Origin: Brasilonema sp. UFV-L1
GTDB lineage: Bacteria > Cyanobacteriota > Cyanobacteriia > Cyanobacteriales > Nostocaceae
NCBI RefSeq assembly: GCF_012912105.1
Contig: NZ_QMEA01000061.1
Coordinates: forward strand, 1-37,943
Length of the DNA stretch: 37,943 nt
Direction: 5' to 3'
Part shown: piece by piece, positions 23,512-32,702 of the stretch
Layout: each line of letters begins with the position of its first letter
Numbering within the stretch: position 1 is the first letter of the stretch
Position numbers and translations under genes: made by a program
The notes under the pieces: model-generated
Database searches by the model: none
What the model saw: only the letters and a program-made list of their open reading frames with translations
What the model was told of the DNA's origin: nothing

Positions 23512-23810
23512 GATTGACTCTCAAATAAATATATGTATTCAAATTGGTTTACATCGTTTTTGTCAGGGTACTCTACTTGGGATATATCGTTGGTTTATTC
23601 TTTCTCTTACTGCTTACCTCATAGCTCATTGGACTCCAGCTTGAAATTCACTTCCCATTACCACCTGATTGGGGTGAGGCTACACAAACTGCCAAGGAAT
23701 CTATTTTCCCTCAAATAGTCGTGTCTCTTCTTTTACTTGACATTGAGCGATTGATTCCCCTTGCACGTAGTTGTGGTTTTGACATCAATTTTTCCAGGTG
23801 CAAGATGTGA
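23510..23810 (+). pseudogene. Frameshifted 3' fragment of an IS4-like transposase
   Basis: Two adjacent frames give the C-terminal end of an IS4-type DDE transposase: IQIGLHRFCQGTLLGIYRWF and LSLTAYLIAHWT, then after a stop and frame change LPPDWGEATQTAKESIFPQI, and VVSLLLLDIERLIPLARSCG ending at TGA 23808-23810. The pattern (GLHRF-x-QGTLLG-x-YRW, then a PQ-V hydrophobic helix with DIERL) is familiar from cyanobacterial IS4 elements. Most of the protein, including the catalytic core, is missing, so it is dead. Confidence 0.65.
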
Positions 23811-23846
23811 GCCTCCCACTGGCGGCGTACCGCAAGTGAAATATGA

Positions 23847-23911
23847 AAGAAACACATTTTCCTTAAATCTCGAAAAGCCTTGCTATATATGGGTTTGAAA
23901 ATGTGTTTCTT
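23847..23911. repeat. Perfect 15-bp inverted repeat spanning 65 bp
   Basis: AAGAAACACATTTTC (23847-23861) and GAAAATGTGTTTCTT (23897-23911) are exact inverted repeats. It follows the IS4-like fragment by about 40 bases. It could be a small inverted-repeat element inserted beside the old transposon, or a strong hairpin. No coding sequence lies in 23811-24126. Confidence 0.5.
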
Positions 23912-23966
23912 AGAAGTTTGGGTAGCTTTGTCTAGGTTTCTATGAGCGGTAACCTTTGCATTTTAT

Positions 23967-23985
23967 ACTAGATAAAAAATCTAGT
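23967..23985 (-). terminator. Hairpin 2 downstream of the injection-system operon
   Basis: ACTAGAT and ATCTAGT form a perfect 7-bp stem around a 5-base A (T in the leftward transcript) loop. It is the second of two hairpins met by leftward transcription leaving 24127, and may act as a terminator together with the one at 23995-24022. No T tract follows directly. Confidence 0.35.
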
Positions 23986-23994
23986 AGTGACACT

Positions 23995-24022
23995 CCTACA
24001 CCTGTGTTCGAGTAGGTGTAGG
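23995..24022 (-). terminator. Hairpin 1 downstream of the injection-system operon
   Basis: CCTACACCT (23995-24003) pairs perfectly with AGGTGTAGG (24014-24022) over a 10-base loop. It lies about 105 bases beyond the last gene of the leftward operon. The strong stem is plausible as a terminator or mRNA 3'-end stabiliser; the absence of a U tract keeps this tentative. Confidence 0.4.
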
Positions 24023-24126
24023 CTTCTGGCGGACTGCTCCTTCGGTGAAATTCGTTCGTGGTACTCTAACTGTTTCCCACTACCGCAGTTTATAGTCAGG
24101 GGAGGTACCTTGAATGCCTGAGCTAG

Positions 24127-24708
24127 CTAAAGCAATATAATCTCGAAAAACTCAGCTTGACCGACATTATAACGAATGCTATCTTGCGATGAATACAATT
24201 CGTTACCCTGCATATCATTAACCCGGATGTATAAATCTGGTTGTTTTTCGATAATATCAGCAAAATCGCGTTCGTGATAAATCACGGCAAAGTCCCCATA
24301 CTCGTCTGTTTCTGTATCGCCAAGAAGGTCATCATAAACACAATCACGGTCAAATATACGTACCTGCACTCCCGACACTGGGTTTCCTTGGGAATTGAAG
24401 ACTGTGCCAAATACTACCCACTCACCAGGTTTAACTTGGGGGCGACGTTGGGCGCGGGTGAGGGTTGTTTGCAAATTTTGCTGGAGTTGATTGGCGAAGG
24501 TAGCAGCTTCCCGCAAGGCGATAACTTGGGGATGATTTTCTCCTAAACTTGCTTTTAGTCGGTCTTCTGCACTAGCTAGACGTGCAGCACGTTGTTGCTG
24601 TAAGCTGGCAAGTTGAGTAAAACTACCAACAATTGCATCGTTGGTTTGCTTTTGCAATTCATTGAAGAGATTCTTAATATTATCTAAAGGAATATCGTTG
24701 GCGTTCAT
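24127..24708 (-). CDS. Coiled-coil protein with transthyretin-like domain, injection-system accessory
   Basis: The product is 193 residues. The N-terminal half (about 1-90) is helical and Gln/Ala-rich with coiled-coil character. The C-terminal half (about 98-190) looks like a carboxypeptidase-regulatory/transthyretin-like beta sandwich: WVVFGTVFNSQGNPVSGVQV, an Asp-rich turn region and the closing Y-G-D-F-A-V strand. Such sandwiches often mediate binding or cap a fibre. It starts 7 bases after the beta-helix fibre-like gene and is the last gene of the operon. A tail-fibre partner, chaperone or cargo are the main options; no toxin motif is visible. Confidence 0.65.
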   Translation of the reverse strand: MNANDIPLDNIKNLFNELQKQTNDAIVGSFTQLASLQQQRAARLASAEDRLKASLGENHPQVIALREAATFANQLQQNLQTTLTRAQRRPQVKPGEWVVFGTVFNSQGNPVSGVQVRIFDRDCVYDDLLGDTETDEYGDFAVIYHERDFADIIEKQPDLYIRVNDMQGNELYSSQDSIRYNVGQAEFFEIILL

Positions 24709-24715
24709 ATATTTA

Positions 24716-27700
24716 TCACCCTCCAGATGTTGTTATTGTGTTGATTCTGGGACAAAATGTATTGATGATTATTTGGTTCAACTCTGAGGTTGGCTGAATT
24801 GTTCCCTGGATTGTCAGACAATGAGTTGCCTGATTGTTTGTAGCTAGGTTAATTAATCCAATAGATAGGTATGACCATAAGGCTTGTTGAGGTAATTCGT
24901 TAAAGCGATTGCCAGAAGCGCGAATTGTGGGAGCCAGTGTTAATACATTTATTAATAAGGGAGGTACTCTGTTTTGATTGATTTGTACATTACCAAGAAT
25001 TTCGATGAGAATTTGATTGTTTTGCAGGGATATGTCATCTAGAGAATAGATAAATACAGTTGTCCAGATGGGTTGAGAAACGGTTTGTAATTCCTGCAAT
25101 GTCACTTGATTGTCGTGAAACATTACCCGTCCATCGGTAACTCTGCGGGGTTGTGCGATCGCAATTCTACCAAAAGTAGTATTGGAAACTGCAAAATTAT
25201 TATTCAACTGATAACTAAGAGCGGTGTTAACTAGGAATGGATCTTGACCAAGATTAAAAATAAAGACGCATCTGCCGAATATATTAACCAGATTGAGATT
25301 CAAGCTCTCTGGTTGTTGGACAAGTCCTTGAGAGGTTAAAGTATTTCCGATCACCGACATTGAACCCGCACCAAATAATATTAGGGCTTGACCTGCGGGA
25401 GTCACAACGATATTGTTATGAATGAATGCAGCTGGAGCAGCAGCTTGTACGCGAGCAAGTCTTTCTACATTTGGTGTTTGGGATTTACCAGCTAATACTA
25501 CCCAGCCAACAATCCCTGCTTGTAAGGTTGTGTTGTCTTCTTGTTGCGCCGACGAACCATTGTTAACTATAGTGTTATTAGTTACTTCTAATTCAAAGCA
25601 CTGGAAAACAAAAATACCACATGCTCTGACATTTTCCTTGACACCATTGTCATTTCTCTGTACACCATTGTCAGCAATATAATTGTTTTGGATACGGACT
25701 TGCGAAACTTCTCGGAGAATAATTCCACCCACCGTTAGGGAATCAAACAAAGGATTGACTCCTTTTGCAGCACATTCAACAATGTGGTTGTGGGCAATTG
25801 TGATATTTGTAATATCACCAAAATTGATTTTTTCTGTGCCTTCGAGATTATCAACAGTACTAATACCACTGTTAGACATCTTGGAGATGCGATTGCCAAT
25901 AATTTCGATGCCAAGAATACCTGTGCTGCGCTTTGAAGGATTGACTTGTTGAGGTAATTTTCCTAAAATAATTCCTGCACCAGCACCTTGGGAAATATCA
26001 TTGTCGTGAATAAGGATGTTTGCAGAACCGTCGCAAATCCAAAGACCTCCACCAAGAAGCCGATTCTTGAGAAGTTGTAAATTTTCTGCTTGGATGCAGA
26101 GATTGCAAAATGCGGATTGGTTTTGGTTAACAAATTGGCAACCAGTTACAGTGATGTTATCACTTTCGGTTGCCCAAATGGAACCCAACTGGGAGTCTAC
26201 TTCTATCCACAAGGATTCAAAGATGATGTTGTTGCAGGAGTTTAACTGAAATACTGGTTGATTATTCTGTCCTTGGATGTAAGCTTGACGATCGCACCCA
26301 CTAATAATTAAATGACTACCACTGTTAATGACGATTGGTTCCGCAATTTTGTAAACTCCTGGTAGGATACAGATTTTTACCCAGGTATTCTCTTTTCTTT
26401 CTCCCAACACATAAGCGATCGCATCTTCAATTCTTGTAAAGTCTCCTTGACTTTGCACTCCATCAGCAACTGTTACTGTGCAGCATCCACCCGTTTTTGG
26501 TAATTCTGTCAATGGTGGGAAAATGGGACGACAGTCAGTAATAACTTTTAATGTTTCAGTTTCAAGTTCAAGTTGAACAAGAGCTAAACGACAGTAATGG
26601 TGCTTAATTCCCAAAGGTAGCTGTGGTATCGGAGATAAAGATAATGTCGAATTATCGATAAACCACTCAATTTGTCCGGTGGCTGTGCGTGCGGGTATGA
26701 GCCAGTAATCGCCTGTTTTATAAGTTCCAGAATCAAATTTAACTTCAATTCCTCCTTCCAACTGCATCCAGTTGTTGGTGATCTTTACACCATCAACTGT
26801 GGCGGTAATTCCCTGCTGTTCCCAACGGCGTAATTTAGGATGTAGCTGCAAATTCACACCACTATTAGGTTGACTGGAATCAAAAAGGCTAGGGATAACA
26901 CTCAATTCAATAACCCGCGTTGCTGCATCAAGTTTGATAATTTGTAATAACTGCCCTGGTTTCCCATTCAATTCTAATTCATCATTGATGACTTCCACCC
27001 ATTGACCAGGAGCAAAACCTAACACTTCATCCTTACCCACATTCGCCACTATCAGATTTTGACCGTTGATTTTCTCAATAGCAGTAACAACTGAACCATT
27101 TTCCCGCGACCATTTAAAGGTTACACCATTTGGGTGGTCGCTGCCATAATGAATTTCCACGCGGTAGAGTTGATTTTCTAACCGTTGATAACCAGCAGTA
27201 GGGGGAATCAAACAAGGGTTTTTTGGGTCTTCAATGGGTTTGGTTTGGGCATTTAATTTTCCTGTACTGCTCGCAATTAATTTATCCCATTCTGTTAGTT
27301 GAGTTTGACAACTTAATTGTTCTGAGATTGGATGTTTAACTGGTAAAAATTTTACCTGCCACACAGTTTTAGCACGAGTTGCTGTATCTGCACCACCCAA
27401 AGCCACTTCTCGAATTCGTTGGTCATTCAGGGCTGTAATATGGCGTTGCCAAACATCCAAATAGACAATACCTATATCTGTCTTAGCATCACTCAGTAAC
27501 TTAATGATATCATCAGCAGAATTTGGTAAGTTGGGTTGTTTTGTGTATAGTAGTTTTTCGTGGTTTTCACACAAAATACCATGTACATAAAACCGACCTT
27601 TACTAATACTTAATTGATTGTCTGTAATTGTAATTTCAAAACCAGCATCATGCTTAGGCGTACCACATTTACCAATAACATCTTGAGTTTCAGTTTCAAT

Positions 27701-27826
27701 CCGATACTGATGAATGAATTGTTGTTCATTCCAATCTGCATCAACTTGCACCCGTCCTTGTTGCATCAAAACGGCGCTGTAGTGTTTTTTTGGGTCAAAA
27801 GTATAACGACTAAAATCTCCTTGCAT
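24716..27826 (-). CDS. DUF6519/right-handed beta-helix protein, putative tail fibre
   Basis: The product is 1036 residues. The N-terminus (MQGDFSRYTFDPKKHYSAVL, then QQGRVQVDADWNEQ) is the DUF6519 signature found in proteins of contractile injection system loci. It is followed by beta-rich sequence to about residue 455. Residues about 460-900 are a parallel beta-helix of the pectate-lyase type, with repeated N-N/I-x-I-x-x-N turns such as ILIHDNDISQGAGAGI and VRIQNNYIADNG. Such helices form the shafts of fibres that recognise surfaces. No catalytic pectate-lyase triad is obvious. A very strong GAGGAGGT ribosome-binding site lies just before the ATG, inside a purine-rich leader. It follows the other tail/beta-helix protein by about 130 bases that hold a dispersed repeat. 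Confidence 0.8.
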   Translation of the reverse strand: MQGDFSRYTFDPKKHYSAVLMQQGRVQVDADWNEQQFIHQYRIETETQDVIGKCGTPKHDAGFEITITDNQLSISKGRFYVHGILCENHEKLLYTKQPNLPNSADDIIKLLSDAKTDIGIVYLDVWQRHITALNDQRIREVALGGADTATRAKTVWQVKFLPVKHPISEQLSCQTQLTEWDKLIASSTGKLNAQTKPIEDPKNPCLIPPTAGYQRLENQLYRVEIHYGSDHPNGVTFKWSRENGSVVTAIEKINGQNLIVANVGKDEVLGFAPGQWVEVINDELELNGKPGQLLQIIKLDAATRVIELSVIPSLFDSSQPNSGVNLQLHPKLRRWEQQGITATVDGVKITNNWMQLEGGIEVKFDSGTYKTGDYWLIPARTATGQIEWFIDNSTLSLSPIPQLPLGIKHHYCRLALVQLELETETLKVITDCRPIFPPLTELPKTGGCCTVTVADGVQSQGDFTRIEDAIAYVLGERKENTWVKICILPGVYKIAEPIVINSGSHLIISGCDRQAYIQGQNNQPVFQLNSCNNIIFESLWIEVDSQLGSIWATESDNITVTGCQFVNQNQSAFCNLCIQAENLQLLKNRLLGGGLWICDGSANILIHDNDISQGAGAGIILGKLPQQVNPSKRSTGILGIEIIGNRISKMSNSGISTVDNLEGTEKINFGDITNITIAHNHIVECAAKGVNPLFDSLTVGGIILREVSQVRIQNNYIADNGVQRNDNGVKENVRACGIFVFQCFELEVTNNTIVNNGSSAQQEDNTTLQAGIVGWVVLAGKSQTPNVERLARVQAAAPAAFIHNNIVVTPAGQALILFGAGSMSVIGNTLTSQGLVQQPESLNLNLVNIFGRCVFIFNLGQDPFLVNTALSYQLNNNFAVSNTTFGRIAIAQPRRVTDGRVMFHDNQVTLQELQTVSQPIWTTVFIYSLDDISLQNNQILIEILGNVQINQNRVPPLLINVLTLAPTIRASGNRFNELPQQALWSYLSIGLINLATNNQATHCLTIQGTIQPTSELNQIIINTFCPRINTITTSGG

Positions 27827-27865
27827 CCTAACCTCCTCTTTTCTTTTTTCTTTCTTCTTTGGCGT

Positions 27866-27948
27866 TCTTTGTGTACGAGTGCGGTTTGTTTTTTATCTCA
27901 CGCATTCGGCGGAACCGTTCTCGCAGAGTAGACGCAAAGGCGCAAAGA
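27866..27948 (+). repeat. Dispersed cyanobacterial repeat (CGCAAAGGCGCAAAGA type), interrupted copy
   Basis: TCTCACGCA (27896-27904) and GACGCAAAGGCGCAAAGA (27931-27948) belong to the well-known short repeat of Nostoc-type genomes. About 26 bases containing TTCGGCGGAACCGTTCTCGC separate them, as if a second small repeat had entered the first. The GGCGTTCTTTGTG region from 27871 probably belongs to the same element. It occupies the gap between the two beta-helix genes. Confidence 0.55.
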
Positions 27949-27956
27949 TTATATAT

Positions 27957-29963
27957 TTAAGTCACATAAAAAATTCCTGCTTCTAAACCGAAACGCAGAT
28001 ACTCATCAAGATGTACTCTCAAATGACTTTCCCGTTGAGGCTGATACAAATCATGAAATACCCCCATTTCAGATTCGTCATCCGCACCCTGACGAATCTC
28101 CACCGCACAACGATTGCTTAACTGACAATAACCCGGTTCGCTGTAACGTCTTGATGTAAACTGGGGATACACCCGCGCAGCATCGACTATCGTTTTTGGC
28201 TGACAATAATAACGGCGTGGAACTTGCGATGCTAACGATACATAGGAAAAGCGTACACAACCTTGCTGTCGGCGTTCGGCGCGTACCAATCCGAGAAAAA
28301 TAGTGTTTGATGCTAATTCCATTAAACCTGTATAAACGCTGCCGATAACCGTACTGTTTTCAATATGTAATGGTGCGCCTGATTTTCCAGGTGTAATCCC
28401 CTCATAGGCGGTTTTGTCTTCAGCGATCGCATCAATAATACTATTACGAATTTGCACTTGGGCATCATCGTTCACCCTGATTCCACCCAGGATAGAATGA
28501 TCAATTTCCACAGCCGTCTCCCTTGTTTCTACTATTAAACTTGGTGTATCTGGAAACTCAGGTGTTCCATCGGTTTTTAATCTCACTCCAGGTACAAGGG
28601 TGCAATGACGCAGACGCAGCAAGCGTAACAAGTTGTGGCTACCATCAGCTTTCGTTGCAGGAACCTGTAAACTTTTACCGCTAATTAATATACCGTTAAT
28701 AGTGACTTCGCTATTCTCGCCACCAATAATTTGTAAATCACCACCTAAAATTAGCGTCGGGTGAAATTCATCTTTAGCACGTAGTTCGAGTTTTTGACCT
28801 GGATTAATAGTAATAGAGAGGGTTTCAGAATAGCGATCGCTGTTTTCAATCTCGACGACACCCCCATTTCTCAAATTATCTAGTGCTGCTTGAATGGTAT
28901 TATATTGTGATGGAACTTGGACGACTGGTTGTAATTCGTAATTTAAAGATGTATCGCGGTCATATTCTCCACCTCCGATATCAGTACTAAAACCATAGTG
29001 ATAGGTGACACGAACATTTTCTGGATTTTGACTATCAGGAAAAGCAATTCTGCCTAAAACTGGGTCAATGGCAATTTTATCCGTGGGTTTGTGTGCCCAT
29101 TCACCACCACTTTTATCTGATAGATTGCAAACAATAATTTGATTTACCTCAATTAGGGTATCACCAAGTTTTAAAAGTAAACTTTTTCCTTTGCCGTAGT
29201 AGTCAGTTAAATATTGACTTAAAACACGACGACTCAACGGCATAGCAACATTAATTCTCGTAGCAATGCTGGTTATTTCTTCTTCAGTTTCTGGCTGATT
29301 AAATAATTGTGTATTGATACCCAAAGGATGAAATAAGAAGCGGTTGGCATCTAATTTTAACGCAGGAGAATTAGTCAAAGAGTATGCAGTTAATCGCCAG
29401 AGAAAAATCCCAAGATTGGGAATGTTATAACGTCCTCTTCCAGGGGAAATACGACGCATTTCCGCAGTATGTGCCAAGCTATCAAAGGCAGTGTTAATAT
29501 TTTCTAACGGTTCCCATCGCCGCATATCTACCCAAGCGCGGTTTTGTGGACGTAGGTGTTTCATGTATTGGGTAGTTGCTAATAACTCAAAAAATTCAAC
29601 CACCCGCGCATCCCACCCCGTTACATCCCGCGCCAACTGTTCCAACACAGAGGCGGTACCTTTACGGCGACGATAGGTGATGGTATTAGCGACAAAAGCA
29701 CGGGAATTCAGGATTTTTTGGTTAAGCTGATTGACATTCCGAATCGAACGAGTCCCAACTAAATCACCAATATAAGGAATGACCCACTCAGCACAAGTTT
29801 CGATAAATTGGTCATCGTAAAGTTGCTGTAAATCTTCTTCAACCACAGCAACTTGTTCAGCAATAACAGACAGTAAAGCTTGCAATTGTTTACCTTGCTC
29901 ATCATCACGAATACGGTGAATCGCAGGTAATAAATTATATAATTTTTCTGTATCAAAACTCAT
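27957..29963 (-). CDS. Phage tail protein/beta-helix fusion of the injection system baseplate
   Basis: The product is 668 residues from the ATG at 29961-29963, preceded by GGAGGAG. An in-frame extension upstream is just the translated repeat and is rejected. The N-terminal 200 residues match the tail-protein family near the P2 gpI type: LPAIHRIRDDEQG, then EEDLQQLYDDQFIETCAEWV and IPYIGDLVGTR. The centre (about 200-355) is beta-rich. From about 355 it turns into a parallel beta-helix (SQYNTIQAALDNLRNGGVVE, then repeated short strands such as VTINGILISG and QVQIRNSIIDAI). It probably connects the baseplate periphery to the fibres, in keeping with its place between the baseplate J-like genes and the fibre-like gene. 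Confidence 0.78.
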   Translation of the reverse strand: MSFDTEKLYNLLPAIHRIRDDEQGKQLQALLSVIAEQVAVVEEDLQQLYDDQFIETCAEWVIPYIGDLVGTRSIRNVNQLNQKILNSRAFVANTITYRRRKGTASVLEQLARDVTGWDARVVEFFELLATTQYMKHLRPQNRAWVDMRRWEPLENINTAFDSLAHTAEMRRISPGRGRYNIPNLGIFLWRLTAYSLTNSPALKLDANRFLFHPLGINTQLFNQPETEEEITSIATRINVAMPLSRRVLSQYLTDYYGKGKSLLLKLGDTLIEVNQIIVCNLSDKSGGEWAHKPTDKIAIDPVLGRIAFPDSQNPENVRVTYHYGFSTDIGGGEYDRDTSLNYELQPVVQVPSQYNTIQAALDNLRNGGVVEIENSDRYSETLSITINPGQKLELRAKDEFHPTLILGGDLQIIGGENSEVTINGILISGKSLQVPATKADGSHNLLRLLRLRHCTLVPGVRLKTDGTPEFPDTPSLIVETRETAVEIDHSILGGIRVNDDAQVQIRNSIIDAIAEDKTAYEGITPGKSGAPLHIENSTVIGSVYTGLMELASNTIFLGLVRAERRQQGCVRFSYVSLASQVPRRYYCQPKTIVDAARVYPQFTSRRYSEPGYCQLSNRCAVEIRQGADDESEMGVFHDLYQPQRESHLRVHLDEYLRFGLEAGIFYVT

Positions 29964-29970
29964 TTCTCCT

Positions 29971-30000
29971 CCTCTGCGCCTTTGCGCCTCTGCGTGAGAC
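29971..30000 (-). repeat. Dispersed repeat carrying the ribosome-binding site of the next gene
   Basis: Read leftward it is TCTCACGCAGAGGCGCAAAG followed by GCGCAGAGG, a clean copy of the same family as at 27866-27948 but in the opposite orientation. The GAGG at its end forms part of the Shine-Dalgarno sequence for the ATG at 29963. Confidence 0.65.
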
Positions 30001-30005
30001 AAAAT

Positions 30006-32702
30006 TCATGTCAAAGTTCTAATCACCCCCAACTCCAACAACAAAGCGTCAATTGTTAACAACTCAGCAGCTTGAACCATACCATCTGCACCAGGTTGGG
30101 GCGCAGCAGCAATCAGACGGTTATTATTTAAAACACCTGGTGAATCAACGCGATACAATTTATCTAGGTCTACAGCAATCACTCCCGGTACAGATTGGAT
30201 ACAAGCAATCACTTCACTTGCTGTTACTCCTTGACCTAACTCTTGTACCTCAAAAGAAAAATTTGATAATAACGACTCTCGTACCGAAGACAAAACTTTT
30301 TCTTCTAAATAATCTGGGTCGATTTTGACTTTGGCTGCAATTCTAAAAGGCGCAGGGCGGTAAGATTTAATTGTCAAAGAGACAAAAGGATCCCCTGCTT
30401 TCTGCATTTGTGTCAGTAAATTTTTGTAGGTAACACTATCTACGCTTACCAGTTGGGCGTTGTAACCTGCGACAGTCACAAATACACCCCGTACTTGTCC
30501 ATTCCACGTCCAAGTCGCCAAGGCTTTGGCAATACCCGCAAATGCACGGGCAAAATCTTCGTAATCTTGTAAAGAAACAATCCTATCAAGGGTGAGAACT
30601 GTTAGTGGGGCGTTACGACGAGCTTCCCGAAGAGATTCCCGATCTTGTGCGCCAGTCGCAGCGATGGGGTTGTTAACGCTTTTGACACCTAACGGACGAG
30701 TCATCAACAAACTCAGTTGTCCCGCTTTCACCAATCCGGCTAACCCGATACCTTGGCGATAGGTGGCTTTGATATTCTCCTGTCCAGTGGGGAGACGTGC
30801 GCCGGTTTTACCATCGCCAAATTGGATGGTAGTTTTACCATCATCGTCAGTGCGGGTAATGAAAATGCGTTCTTTGTCGCCCTTACCATATAGCGTTGGG
30901 ACTTCATGCCATAAAATATCATTGACACGTAGTTTTAAAGTTGACTCTGCACCAGTTGCATTATCACTACTTACATAAGTCAGAGGTGATTGCCGTAGGG
31001 TAAACTTTTGATAGGCTTGACTAGCATCTCCGCTACCCAGAACATCTGTCTTAGTTTCGCCGTGGGTAGCAAGGGCTATATTAGCATTAATTGTGACGGT
31101 ATCGCGCACATAAGAATTTTGGAGTGCGGTTGTGAGTTTGAGGCGTGTACCACCTTCAGCAGAAATTTTGTTATCTACTTCAGCGATAATTGCGACTTCA
31201 CAACCTTGATTACCCCGGTTATTTTCGTACTCGCCGCAGACAATAATTTTTTGTCCATTAAATAAATTTTCTACCCAACCTTCAAGTTCAATTTCATTCC
31301 CAAAAACTGCTTTGGTTATTGGTAAACGTGCCAGTTTTAATTCTTCGCTTTGACCAAAAACTGTAGTTTCGCGAATCTTAAATTTATCAAAATCATCTTT
31401 GTTGTTTAAACTCAGTTTTGTGATTTTAGCTGAGATTGTAAAATCAGATTTGGAAATTTCAGTTACCTCTTTAACTTGATGCAATTTCCAGGTATTGCCT
31501 GCAACTAAAACCACATAACTATCTTTGACAATATTAGAATAGACATTATCCAGATATAAATTCGTACTATTGACATCACTATGGTAAAGATTTAAGGTAG
31601 TTTCTGCCCAGGAATCTTGACGACCGTTATATGCGCCAGGTACAAATTCATAAGTATCCCCATCCTGAGAAGCATATTCTCCATAACGCTGAGCATTAGG
31701 CAAAGAATCCCATCTTGGTGCATTATGACCAAAAATTGCTGCTCTGACACGGAAAGTTATCACACTCGGTGGGGGTGGTTGAATAGCTATGAGATTATTA
31801 AAGATATTTTGAGTGAAAAAACCATTGATGAACGCGTAAGCATAAAAATCTGGACTGCTAATTGTTTGATTAAGAAATGATTTGGTAATAGCGCTATATT
31901 CAACTAATATTCTCTTGTCCAAAATCACATTGGGTTGAGACAATACACCAGTTGTATCTCCCAGTTTTTGCAACTGAACTAATGTCGTATTTTGTTGGGG
32001 TTGCTGTGTGATTGAAGCAATTTGGCGAAAAACTGGTTGACCACCATCATCAGGAACAATTAATAAACTATCTCCGGCTTTGAGTCCCGTGCTAACTCCT
32101 GCAAACAGCAGAGAACGAGTATCACCTTTAATCGGTTGTCTTTCTGTTAATTTGGGTTTGATAACATTCCATTCTGCCCTAGTTTCAATTTTTTCCACAG
32201 TTTCAAAAGTCTGTGGTTGTTCACCGGGACCAGGAAGACTTTGAACTTTTGTACCAATATCAATAATGGCTTGACGGGGTGCGGTTGGTACATCTTCGAG
32301 GGTAAAAGCTAAATAGGTACTAGCAGCGACACCAGGGCGCAATTCATAACCAATTAATCGAGCAAGGTTGAGAATGGAAAGCCTTTCTTTCGCAGTACGC
32401 AAATATGACTCATTCGCAATGCGTTCTTGATAAAATGTTAATACATCCGCAACAGTTGCCCAAGCATCAAGCAAGGCGATCGCAAAGTCATCATCTTCCC
32501 TTGTCTGCAAACCCTGCAATTGTGGATGAGTGGAAAGTTCCGCCAGCAAGCTTTTTTTAAATTCCGCATGAGTACCCACACGATAAGCGATCGCATCTAA
32601 ACCCGAACGGTTTAAAATCGTCACTGGAGTTTCAACTGTTAATCCTTCACAGCAACCACAGTCGTTTAAATTCTGCAGGCTGGGATAAAATTCTGTACTC
32701 AT
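30006..32702 (-). CDS. Putative baseplate assembly protein (second baseplate J-like), wedge component
   Basis: The product is 898 residues. The N-terminus carries a Cys-rich CGCCEG and then the family pattern LDAWATVADVLTFYQERIAN, with LNLARLIGYELRPGVAAS, typical of the large putative baseplate assembly proteins of contractile injection systems that pair with the gp6-like protein. The C-terminal third (about 640-890) has baseplate J features: FGDGKTGARLPTGQENI, NAPLTVLTLDRIVSLQDYED, and a closing domain with GVTASEVIACIQSVPGVIAV. It starts with ATGA overlapping the stop of the preceding gp6-like gene, so the two are coupled. It should form the wedge ring of the baseplate together with the neighbour. 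Confidence 0.82.
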   Translation of the reverse strand: MSTEFYPSLQNLNDCGCCEGLTVETPVTILNRSGLDAIAYRVGTHAEFKKSLLAELSTHPQLQGLQTREDDDFAIALLDAWATVADVLTFYQERIANESYLRTAKERLSILNLARLIGYELRPGVAASTYLAFTLEDVPTAPRQAIIDIGTKVQSLPGPGEQPQTFETVEKIETRAEWNVIKPKLTERQPIKGDTRSLLFAGVSTGLKAGDSLLIVPDDGGQPVFRQIASITQQPQQNTTLVQLQKLGDTTGVLSQPNVILDKRILVEYSAITKSFLNQTISSPDFYAYAFINGFFTQNIFNNLIAIQPPPPSVITFRVRAAIFGHNAPRWDSLPNAQRYGEYASQDGDTYEFVPGAYNGRQDSWAETTLNLYHSDVNSTNLYLDNVYSNIVKDSYVVLVAGNTWKLHQVKEVTEISKSDFTISAKITKLSLNNKDDFDKFKIRETTVFGQSEELKLARLPITKAVFGNEIELEGWVENLFNGQKIIVCGEYENNRGNQGCEVAIIAEVDNKISAEGGTRLKLTTALQNSYVRDTVTINANIALATHGETKTDVLGSGDASQAYQKFTLRQSPLTYVSSDNATGAESTLKLRVNDILWHEVPTLYGKGDKERIFITRTDDDGKTTIQFGDGKTGARLPTGQENIKATYRQGIGLAGLVKAGQLSLLMTRPLGVKSVNNPIAATGAQDRESLREARRNAPLTVLTLDRIVSLQDYEDFARAFAGIAKALATWTWNGQVRGVFVTVAGYNAQLVSVDSVTYKNLLTQMQKAGDPFVSLTIKSYRPAPFRIAAKVKIDPDYLEEKVLSSVRESLLSNFSFEVQELGQGVTASEVIACIQSVPGVIAVDLDKLYRVDSPGVLNNNRLIAAAPQPGADGMVQAAELLTIDALLLELGVIRTLT

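Noticed and set aside
29963-30002. N-terminal extension SHAEAQRRRGGE of the tail protein
   Set aside because: It is the translation of a dispersed repeat; the strong GGAGGAG site points to the ATG at 29963.
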